Positions 15,549-22,461 of a DNA stretch of 23,902 nt are shown here, piece by piece. The notes under the pieces are model-generated. The model did no database searches. It was not told the origin of the DNA and saw nothing but the letters and a program-made list of their open reading frames with translations. A program made the position numbers and the translations under genes. Origin of the DNA: an uncultured Collinsella sp. Its GTDB lineage: Bacteria > Actinomycetota > Coriobacteriia > Coriobacteriales > Coriobacteriaceae. Location of the stretch: the NCBI GenBank assembly GCA_902492755.1, contig CABUNB010000039.1, positions 1 through 23,902 on the forward strand, given 5' to 3'. Position 1 is the stretch's first letter; the number at the start of each line of letters is the position of its first letter.

Positions 15549-16265
15549 TTACTTTCGACAGCCCTCTTTCCAAGCCTCGGCCGCAACCTTCCAGCGAAAA
15601 CGCAAGTCGCGCTCGCGGTCGATGAACATGATGGCAAACGCGACAAACAGCAGCAAGCTCGCCACGACGATGGCGTGCAGGCCCATGCGCTCAATACACC
15701 AGTTGCCCAACACGGCGCCAAACACAAAGGTAAGGATCACGCCAAAGTACAGCAGGCCGTTTTCCAAAAAGCCGCGCCTGTGGGTGATGATGTAATCGTC
15801 CACGTTTTGCAGCGCGTTGCGCAAGTTGCCGATGCACATGGTCGTAGCGATGCCGTGACCGTGGATCTTGCGGAAGCTCTCGACCTGCATGCCGCAGGCA
15901 AACGAGGTGAGGCAGTTGGCGAGCAGGTTGAAATTGCCGCCCGGGATAAAGCTCACGCCCAGTAAGATGACGGCTTCAAAGAACACCGTCACCTGACGCC
16001 AGTGGATCACGCTGCCAAACCGCTCGTGTACCAGATCGGCAAGCATAATACCCACGGCAAACGACACCACAGGGAAGAAGTAGCGCCCCGCAAGTGCCCA
16101 GTTGCCCTCCGAGATGCTCACGCCCACGAGCAGGATGTTGCCTGTCTGCGCGTTGGCGAAAACATGGTCGCGCCCAATGTACGAATACACGTCCATAAAG
16201 CCACCGGCGAGCGCCAAGATGATGCCCAGCTCAATAGACTCCGATATCTGTTTGGCACGCTGCAT
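15549..16265 (-). CDS. YoaK/DUF1275-family membrane protein
   Basis: This 238-residue inner-membrane protein has about six hydrophobic helices. The family signature is clear: ALAGGFMDVYSYIGRDHVFANAQTGNILLVG near the N-terminus, then FACGMQVESFRK and a GIATTMCIGNLRNAL segment. Proteins of this family have no well-established function; transport roles have been suggested. I start it at ATG 16263-16265 because AAGGAGG lies ten bases upstream and the family motif begins about twenty residues later. The longer frame to 16421 has no such support. A strong terminator follows the stop. Confidence 0.88.
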   Translation of the reverse strand: MQRAKQISESIELGIILALAGGFMDVYSYIGRDHVFANAQTGNILLVGVSISEGNWALAGRYFFPVVSFAVGIMLADLVHERFGSVIHWRQVTVFFEAVILLGVSFIPGGNFNLLANCLTSFACGMQVESFRKIHGHGIATTMCIGNLRNALQNVDDYIITHRRGFLENGLLYFGVILTFVFGAVLGNWCIERMGLHAIVVASLLLFVAFAIMFIDRERDLRFRWKVAAEAWKEGCRK

Positions 16266-16446
16266 CGTCGTGCATCCTCCTTGTTGACGACTCTCTCGTG
16301 CGTTGGCGGAAACATAGCCGCCGTTCATACTGTAACCCATTGACAACATGGCGTGCGCGCGAGACGACCCCTTCGACACAGGGATACACAGTCTGGAAAC
16401 AAACGACACCCGCATCGACACGCCGATCCGCTAGCTCATGTACTCC

Positions 16447-16481
16447 ACCAGTCTTTTTAGCCCCGTCCCAAAAAGACTGGT
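16447..16481. repeat. Palindromic element, 12-bp arms with CCCCGTCCC loop
   Basis: Perfect arms ACCAGTCTTTTT (16447-16458) and AAAAAGACTGGT (16470-16481) flank an 11-base loop, AGCCCCGTCCC. It lies between the divergent YoaK-like and ygiQ genes. Its right end abuts a TACAAT box (16482-16487) that may be the ygiQ -10. The core is repeated at 490-509. Confidence 0.75.
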
Positions 16482-16518
16482 TACAATTACGTGCAGCATA
16501 CAAACACCGGGAGGGATC

Positions 16519-18663
16519 GTGGCAAAAAAGCCTCAGCACGCTCAGAACAACCAGCGCAGTCAGCAGGGCAAACAGGGCCAGCAGCAAAAGCGCGGCGGTA
16601 AGGCGCAGGGTGGGCACACCACGCATACCCCAGCAGCGCTCACACGCCCCTGGCGCCCGGGCCGCGATAAGTTCCTCCCCGTCAGCCGCGCCGACATGGA
16701 TGCGCGCGGCTGGGACCAGTGCGACTTTGTCTACATCTGCGGCGACGCCTACGTGGACCACCCCAGCTTTGGTATGGCCATCATCAGCCGCGTCCTCGAC
16801 GCGCACGGCTACAAAGTGGGCATCATCTGCCAGCCCGACTGGACCGACCCCGCCAGCATCACGGTGCTCGGTGAGCCGCGCCTGGGCTTTTTGGTCAGCG
16901 CCGGCAACATGGACTCCATGGTCAACCACTATTCGGTGACCAAGCACCGTCGCCATACCGACGCCTATACCCCCGGTGGCGAGGAGGGGCACCGCCCCAA
17001 TCGTGCCGTCACGGTCTACGGCAACCTCATCCGTCAGACGTTCAAGGACGCTCCCATCATCATCGGCGGCATCGAGGCAAGCCTGCGCCGCCTGGCTCAC
17101 TACGACTACTGGCAGGACAAGCTCAAGCGCTCGGTACTGCTCGACTCGGGCGCCGACATCCTCATCTACGGCATGGGCGAGCACGCGATCGTCGAGATCG
17201 CCGACGCGCTCGATGCCGGACTGCCTGTCGATCAGATCACCTACATCAACGGTACCGTCTACCGCACGGGTTCGCTCGACGAGGTCTACGACTACGACCT
17301 GCTGCCCAGCTGGGACGACCTTGCCGCTGACAAGCTCAACTACGCGCGCAGTTTTAATGTGCAGCAGCAGAACATGGACCCCATCACCGGGCATCGTCTG
17401 GTAGAGCCCTACCCCAACAGCGTCTATGTGGTGCAGAACCCGCCGTCGGCAACACTCACCACAGACGAGATGGACGAGGTTGCCGAACTCCCCTACGCAC
17501 GCGATTGGCATCCCGACTACGACGCGGCGGGCGGCGTACCGGCCTTTGCCGAGATCAAATTTTCCATTAGCTCCAACCGCGGCTGTTTTGGCGAGTGCTC
17601 GTTTTGCGCCCTCACCTTCCACCAGGGCCGCGTGTTGCAGATGCGCAGCCACGACTCGATCATGCGCGAGGCCGAGCTGCTCACGCGCAATCCCGAGTTT
17701 AAGGGCTACATCAACGACGTGGGCGGACCGACGGCCAACTTTAGCCGCCCTGCCTGCGACAAGCAGCTCAAGCACGGCGTGTGCAAGAACAAGCGCTGCC
17801 TATGGCCGAACGTGTGCAAAAACATGGTGGTCGACGAGAGCGGCTACACGCAGCTGCTGCGCGACCTGCGCCAGCTGCCGGGCGTCAAGAAGGTCTTCGT
17901 CCGCAGCGGCATCCGCTTCGACTACACCATGGCCGATGCCTCGGACGAGTTTTTACGCGAGCTGCTGGAACACCATGTCTCGGGCCAGCTACGCGTAGCG
18001 CCCGAGCACGTGAGCGACGCGGTGCTGTCCGTGATGGGCAAGCCGAGCCGCGCCGTCTACGACGCGTTCTGCCGTAAATTTGAACGCCTGAACCGTGAAT
18101 ACGGACTCAAGCAGTACGTGGTGCCATATCTGATCTCGAGCCATCCCGGCTCGACGATGAAGGAAGCCGTGGACCTTGCCGAGGCCGTGCGCGACATGGG
18201 CTACATGCCCGAGCAGGTGCAAGACTTCTACCCCACCCCGTCCACCATGTCGACCTGCATGTACTACACCGGCGTGGATCCGCGCACCATGGAGCCGATC
18301 TACGTGGCACGCGACCCGCACGAGAAAGCCATGCAGCGCGCGCTGATTCAGTATCGCAAGCCCGAGAACTACAAGCTCGTGCGCGAGGCGCTGGAGAAGG
18401 CCGGCCGTCGCGACCTGATCGGCTACACCAAGCATTGCCTGATTCGCCCCGTGCCGCCGCGCCCGGGCGAGACGTCTGCCAGCGGCGGACACGGCACCGG
18501 CAAGAAGGGCGGCAAGAGCCATGGTGGCGCCGGCGGCACCGTGGCCAAGGGCTCCAAGGGCAACAAGGGATACGGCGGCATGTCGCGCGCGCAGAACACC
18601 GCAGGCCGCAACCGTGCGGCCCAGGGACGCCAAGGCGCCAACGGAGGCGGGCGCCGCAACTAG
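16519..18663 (+). CDS. ygiQ: YgiQ-family radical SAM protein
   Basis: This is a 714-residue radical SAM enzyme of unknown reaction. The [4Fe-4S]-binding motif is CFGECSFC (C356, C360, C363), preceded by FSISSNRG. The N-terminal UPF0313 region includes CDFVYICGDAYVDHPSFG, GFLVSAGNMDSMVNHY and IIIGGIEASLRRLAHYDYW. A second cysteine group (CDKQLKHGVCKNKRC) follows the radical SAM motif, and the C-terminal DUF3362-type region includes QDFYPTPSTMSTCMYYTG. The start is GTG at 16519, with GGGAGG four bases upstream; the in-frame ATG at 16438 has no ribosome site. Both ends are low-complexity and basic: Gln/Lys-rich at the N-terminus and Gly/Lys/Arg/Asn-rich over the last 60 residues. Its stop overlaps the convergent CPBP gene. 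Confidence 0.93.
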   Translation: MAKKPQHAQNNQRSQQGKQGQQQKRGGKAQGGHTTHTPAALTRPWRPGRDKFLPVSRADMDARGWDQCDFVYICGDAYVDHPSFGMAIISRVLDAHGYKVGIICQPDWTDPASITVLGEPRLGFLVSAGNMDSMVNHYSVTKHRRHTDAYTPGGEEGHRPNRAVTVYGNLIRQTFKDAPIIIGGIEASLRRLAHYDYWQDKLKRSVLLDSGADILIYGMGEHAIVEIADALDAGLPVDQITYINGTVYRTGSLDEVYDYDLLPSWDDLAADKLNYARSFNVQQQNMDPITGHRLVEPYPNSVYVVQNPPSATLTTDEMDEVAELPYARDWHPDYDAAGGVPAFAEIKFSISSNRGCFGECSFCALTFHQGRVLQMRSHDSIMREAELLTRNPEFKGYINDVGGPTANFSRPACDKQLKHGVCKNKRCLWPNVCKNMVVDESGYTQLLRDLRQLPGVKKVFVRSGIRFDYTMADASDEFLRELLEHHVSGQLRVAPEHVSDAVLSVMGKPSRAVYDAFCRKFERLNREYGLKQYVVPYLISSHPGSTMKEAVDLAEAVRDMGYMPEQVQDFYPTPSTMSTCMYYTGVDPRTMEPIYVARDPHEKAMQRALIQYRKPENYKLVREALEKAGRRDLIGYTKHCLIRPVPPRPGETSASGGHGTGKKGGKSHGGAGGTVAKGSKGNKGYGGMSRAQNTAGRNRAAQGRQGANGGGRRN

Positions 18664-19571
18664 GGCAGCGGTGCGCTCGCTGCGTCCGTCCCACACGCGT
18701 GGCGCAGCGAGCGCATAGCCTCCACGAGGATGACGCCGGCGATGGCGACCGTGATGACCACGTCGAGCGGCGTATTCACAAACCAGAGCAACGCCATGAG
18801 ATACGACCCGGCATTAAAGGCAAAGTGCAGCAGGATCGTGTAGCGGAGTTTTCCGGTGGTCACGAGCACCCAGCCAAAGATGAGGCCGGCGGCGCCGGCG
18901 TAGCAGCCCTGTACCCAGTTCATGTGCATAAAGCCGAAGATGGCCGCCTGCAGCACGATCGCGGCGGCGATACCCCAGGTACTCGGGGCCGCCCAGGGCA
19001 CCATGGCTCCGTCCTGCGCTTGCACGCGGCGCCGGCGCTTCCAGAGCGGACGGCACTGCGGGTTAAACGCTCGGAGCGAAAACTCAAAAACAATGCCGCG
19101 CACCAGCAACTCCTCGCAAAACGGAGCGCCGAGCACCGTGGTCAGGACGGCAAGAAGGTTGGTATCGCCCAAGCCTGTTTCCTCGACGAGCTCGCTATAG
19201 TCCGCCGCAACCTCGGGCAGCAGCGACAGCACGCCGTCGCATAGGTAGCTAATGACCACCTGCATGGATAGGCCGATCACGACAACGCATGCGATGCGCT
19301 TCCATGCAGCATTTGCTCCCCCGCCGAGCGGGCGTTCACCTTGCCGGCGCGCCATGAAGGAGCGGGGCCACAGATAGCGCCACCACAGCAGCGCCATCAA
19401 AAACGACGCCGTCTGAGCGGCGGCCTGAAACCATTGAATATCGAGATTGTCGATCGGGAAACCCGTCAGTGCCGACACGATGTCCAGCGCGGAGAACAAA
19501 ACAATGCTCAGGGCAATATCGGCAGCGACGACACCAAAACAGGCAAGCACCCAAACCAGCGCATTGAGCAT
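18660..19571 (-). CDS. CPBP-family intramembrane metalloprotease (CAAX protease-like)
   Basis: This 303-residue polytopic membrane protein has the three motifs of the Abi/CPBP family. These are EELLVRG (E153, E154, R158), FGFMH (H216) and HFAFN (H249, N253), the predicted metal-binding and catalytic residues. Members cleave or process membrane-associated substrates; in bacteria some give immunity to self-made bacteriocins, but no bacteriocin gene is visible here. The start ATG at 19569-19571 has AGGAGG five bases upstream. The RelB-like antitoxin gene lies 34 bases upstream on the same strand, so they may be cotranscribed. The stop codon shares bases with the ygiQ stop (CTAG at 18660-18663). 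Confidence 0.9.
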   Translation of the reverse strand: MLNALVWVLACFGVVAADIALSIVLFSALDIVSALTGFPIDNLDIQWFQAAAQTASFLMALLWWRYLWPRSFMARRQGERPLGGGANAAWKRIACVVVIGLSMQVVISYLCDGVLSLLPEVAADYSELVEETGLGDTNLLAVLTTVLGAPFCEELLVRGIVFEFSLRAFNPQCRPLWKRRRRVQAQDGAMVPWAAPSTWGIAAAIVLQAAIFGFMHMNWVQGCYAGAAGLIFGWVLVTTGKLRYTILLHFAFNAGSYLMALLWFVNTPLDVVITVAIAGVILVEAMRSLRHACGTDAASAPLP

Positions 19572-19605
19572 GCCAACCTCCTCAAAACCCGGCACTTGGG
19601 GACAG

Positions 19606-19809
19606 TCATTGTTGATGAGAATCGGGCGCAGCGCCAAAAGCCCCGTTGGGCGAAATGTCGAACGGGAAGGTGCCGCAGCGATTGAACGCGGCGATAAACA
19701 TGCGGATGGCGTTGGACGGCGTGGTGCCCACGAGCTGGGTTGCCGCCGCGAAGGCCGCCTTTTCCTCGGGCAAGACCTTCGCGACAACCGGGGTCATGTG
19801 TTCTGCCAT
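19606..19809 (-). CDS. RelB/DinJ-like antitoxin without a visible toxin
   Basis: This small protein of 67 residues has the ribbon-helix-helix layout of RelB/DinJ: a short strand (TPVVAKVLPEE), a helix (KAAFAAATQLVG), TTPSNAIRMFIAAFNR and the family's 'G.FPF' motif (GTFPFDI). The ATG at 19807-19809 has AAGGAA five to six bases upstream. The C-terminal tail (APDSHQQ) is encoded by sequence running into CACTTGGGGACAG, which looks like intergenic repeat, so the natural end may have been replaced. No RelE/YafQ toxin gene follows; the next gene is the CPBP protease. A cluster of GGTATTnC sites upstream fits autoregulation. Confidence 0.75.
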   Translation of the reverse strand: MAEHMTPVVAKVLPEEKAAFAAATQLVGTTPSNAIRMFIAAFNRCGTFPFDISPNGAFGAAPDSHQQ

Positions 19810-19921
19810 GGCGCTTCCTTTTTGAAACGACGGTGGTGCGGATTGATGCGGGCCACGCGGCTGGGCGACGGGCTGTGAAGGCAACCCGATTGGCCCGCAT
19901 CCGGAGTTTGTTTCTGCTGCG

Positions 19922-19969
19922 TTGGTATTACTTGGTATTCCTAAGTATTACCCCGCAGATAGAATACCA
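19922..19969. promoter_or_regulatory. Operator-like cluster upstream of the RelB-like gene
   Basis: Four related sites occur within 48 bases: TTGGTATTAC (19922-19931), directly followed by TTGGTATTCC (19932-19941), then the inverted forms AGTATTACC (19944-19952) and AGAATACCA (19961-19969). Arrays of short direct and inverted repeats are usual for ribbon-helix-helix antitoxins that repress their own promoter. The region is AT-rich compared with its surroundings. Confidence 0.6.
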
Positions 19970-19980
19970 CACCCGCCCCA

Positions 19981-19995
19981 TGGGGACGGAGGAAA
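19981..19995 (-). repeat. 15-base dispersed repeat, copy 2
   Basis: This is an exact inverted copy of the element at 7412-7426, located between the ABC fusion gene and the antitoxin operator cluster. Confidence 0.6.
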
Positions 19996-20023
19996 ACGAA
20001 TCATTTTGTTGCTGAGTTAGTAT

Positions 20024-21400
20024 TTAGAGCGTGATGATGTCCGAGATATCGAGAGCCTGAGCGTCGGCGACATCGTGCGTGGCCAGCAGGAGCATGCGAC
20101 CGTCGAGCAAGTCGAGCACAGCCTCGGCCGTCGCATCGCGCGCGGAGGCATCCAGGCCGGTAAAGGGCTCGTCCAGAATCACCGCGTCGCCTGGGCACAG
20201 CAGGGCTCGAGCGATCTCGACGCGACGGCGCTGCCCGCCCGAAAGCTCGGCCACGCGAGCATGTACATCGACCCCCGGCACCAGCAGGCGCAACAGGGCC
20301 GCAGCACTCGAGGCGTCCACGCGTGCATCGGCGCACACTAGCACGTTATCCAGCGCCGCGGCGGACTCGACCAAGCGTGCATCCTGAAACACCATCGAGC
20401 ACGGCGCGCACTCCCCCGCTGCCAACGAAAGCAGCGTCGACTTGCCCATGCCCGAAGCGCCCATCACACAGATACGCCCACCCGCGGGCAAGTTGAGCAC
20501 CAGACCATCCAGCGCCGGCGCCCAGGGCGCGCGATCGCCCACGGCAAGCGCAAGCTCCGCCGCAGCGCCATCGCTCGCAGCCCCCGCACGCCCGCGACTA
20601 CCACGCCCGTGCGCCCGCACGGCCGCGCGCCACGCCACGGGCCCCGAAACCCGCAGCAGCCACACCAGCACGCGCTCACACGCCCACGAGGCGGCAACGA
20701 CCAGCACGGTCCACGCCAGCAGATCAGCCGTCTCAATCAAAAGTTTTGCCTGATAGATGCGCTCACCCACGGCGCCCGTCGCCATGCCGATGAGCTCCGC
20801 CGCTACACCGGCCTTCCAGCTCATGCCGATGACCGCCTTCGCGCACGAAAGCACAAACGGCAGCACCTCACGCCAGGTGTGGGCGCAAAACAGTCGCCAG
20901 CCCCGCACGCCATGCAGGCGGAACATCTGCTCCAGCGGCTTATCAACCTGCGCCAAGCCCTCGACCAGTGAGAAATATACGCCCGGCAGCGCCATCAAAA
21001 AAACCGCCGCGATGCTCACGCGCGCCGATCCCAGCCAGATAAGCAACAGGACCACCACGCAGGCGACCGGCGTCGCCTTTACAAACGACAGCGCCGGTGC
21101 CACCAGGCGGGCAAACGTCCGCGACCGCACCGAGGCTCCCGCCAGCACGCCGCCACACACCGCGGCAAGCGCCAACCCGCCCAGTATCCGCGCGCCCGAG
21201 CCCACCAAAATCGCCCAGGTACCGCCGTCGCACACCAGGCGCAGCAGCGCCAAGGCAACAGCGCCCGGCCCCGGCAAGATCAGCGGCTGCGCCACCAGCG
21301 CTGCCACCAGCATCCACACGGCAAGCCAAAAGGCGGCGACGGCACCTGCTGCCGCCACCGCCTTCATACGCTCTGTCATTTGTCGAGCAAACGCATGCAC
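20024..21400 (-). CDS. ABC importer permease fused to a shortened ATPase domain
   Basis: One 458-residue chain combines a TauC/SsuC-type permease and an ABC ATPase. Residues about 15-250 form five or six helices and include the EAA-type loop WKAGVAAELIGMATGAVG (196-213). After an Arg/Gly/Ala-rich linker (about 255-285) the ATPase shows Walker A GASGMGKS (K320), Q-loop VFQD (Q339), signature LSGGQ (386-390), Walker B VILDEP (D410, E411) and the switch histidine H442. Walker A to Q-loop is only 19 residues, against about 40 in TauB/SsuB, so a segment between them is missing. The start is GTG at 21398-21400, with GGAG six bases upstream inside the end of the binding-protein gene. A homodimer would contain both halves of a transporter; the substrate is unknown. 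Confidence 0.88.
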   Translation of the reverse strand: MHAFARQMTERMKAVAAAGAVAAFWLAVWMLVAALVAQPLILPGPGAVALALLRLVCDGGTWAILVGSGARILGGLALAAVCGGVLAGASVRSRTFARLVAPALSFVKATPVACVVVLLLIWLGSARVSIAAVFLMALPGVYFSLVEGLAQVDKPLEQMFRLHGVRGWRLFCAHTWREVLPFVLSCAKAVIGMSWKAGVAAELIGMATGAVGERIYQAKLLIETADLLAWTVLVVAASWACERVLVWLLRVSGPVAWRAAVRAHGRGSRGRAGAASDGAAAELALAVGDRAPWAPALDGLVLNLPAGGRICVMGASGMGKSTLLSLAAGECAPCSMVFQDARLVESAAALDNVLVCADARVDASSAAALLRLLVPGVDVHARVAELSGGQRRRVEIARALLCPGDAVILDEPFTGLDASARDATAEAVLDLLDGRMLLLATHDVADAQALDISDIITL

Positions 21401-21403
21401 GGG

Positions 21404-22459
21404 CTACTCCATGTAGTAGAAATCATCAGCCGGGAGCTTGCCGCCCACGGCGCTCGCGTCCGCATCGGCCAGCACCTGCAGGTACCCACCGAGCGCCGCC
21501 TTCATGTCCTTCCCCGTCTGGCACACGAGCATGCACCCGGGAATCGCCTTTTCGGCAATCGCGGCGTTATCGACGATACCCGCATCGACCACAGCCTGTG
21601 CCCAATCTGCCGGCGCCGCATTGACGGCTTTCACGCTCGCCTCATGGCAGCGCAAGAATTCCGCCACGGCGTCGGGATGCCCCTCGGCAAAGGAACGGCG
21701 CACCACGGTCACGCCCGTCAGCAGGCGCGAGCCCGTGTCACCTGCCAGCTCATCCCACACATCGGTCAGACTTACCGGCGCCGACAGTTTGCCTTCGCTC
21801 TTTGCGATGGCAGCGGTCTTGAACGGCTCGGGCAGCACGCCCACGGCAGACGGATCGGCAAGCAGCGCCGACAGCACCTCGGTGGGCTCGCTCTTAAACT
21901 CAAGCGCCACCTGGCCGGTCAGGCCCGCGCGCTCCAGCAGGTAGTTCATGACGTACTCCGGCGTGGCGCCCTTGCCCGTCATGTAGACGGTGCGACCCGC
22001 CAGGTCGCCAAACGAGGTCACGCCCGCGTCGCCCGTCACCACGCTCAGCACGCCCAGCGTGTTGATGTCGATGACTTGCACCGCGCCCTCGGTCTTGTTA
22101 TAGAGCACGCTCGCCACGTTGGCGGGCACCAGGGCAATGTCAACATCGCCTTGAATGACCTTGGGAACGATCTCGTCGGCGGCAGCGTTGATCGCAAAGT
22201 CGAACTCGTTGTCCGTCTCGCCGTTTGCGGCCTGGTCCATAAACTGCACCAGGCCAATCGAGGTCGGCCCCTTGAGCGAGGCGACGTGCACCTCGACCGG
22301 CTCTGCAGCAGCGCCGGCGCCGTCCGTGGCAGCCGAGCCCGCAGCAGACCCCGCCCCCGCAGCTCCGCCGCCGCAGCCAGCCAGCGCGAGCGACAACGCA
22401 CCCGCGGCAAGCGCCGAGGCAAATCCTCGGCGCGTCATCTCAACATCAAACGCGCGCAT
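21404..22459 (-). CDS. ABC transporter substrate-binding lipoprotein (NMT1/SsuA-like)
   Basis: This exported binding protein has about 351 residues. The signal peptide reads MTRRGF...LALAGC, with a lipobox cysteine (C29) and a twin arginine just before the hydrophobic core, followed by an Ala/Gly-rich linker. The mature part has the two-lobe pattern of nitrate/sulfonate/thiamine-precursor binding proteins: GDVDIALVPANVASVLYNK, DLAGRTVYMTGKGATPEYV, and PEPFKTAAIAK. The start at 22459 is two bases past the hydrogenase stop, with GAGGGG further upstream; an in-frame ATG at 22438 just before TRRGF is also possible. The ligand cannot be deduced. It sits between the hydrogenase and the fused permease-ATPase in one operon. 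Confidence 0.87.
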   Translation of the reverse strand: MRAFDVEMTRRGFASALAAGALSLALAGCGGGAAGAGSAAGSAATDGAGAAAEPVEVHVASLKGPTSIGLVQFMDQAANGETDNEFDFAINAAADEIVPKVIQGDVDIALVPANVASVLYNKTEGAVQVIDINTLGVLSVVTGDAGVTSFGDLAGRTVYMTGKGATPEYVMNYLLERAGLTGQVALEFKSEPTEVLSALLADPSAVGVLPEPFKTAAIAKSEGKLSAPVSLTDVWDELAGDTGSRLLTGVTVVRRSFAEGHPDAVAEFLRCHEASVKAVNAAPADWAQAVVDAGIVDNAAIAEKAIPGCMLVCQTGKDMKAALGGYLQVLADADASAVGGKLPADDFYYME

Positions 22460-22461
22460 CG

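Noticed and set aside
16231..17775. 514-codon minus-strand frame opposite ygiQ
   Set aside because: It overlaps the ygiQ core and the YoaK start; its content is Val/Ala/His-rich shadow sequence without family motifs.
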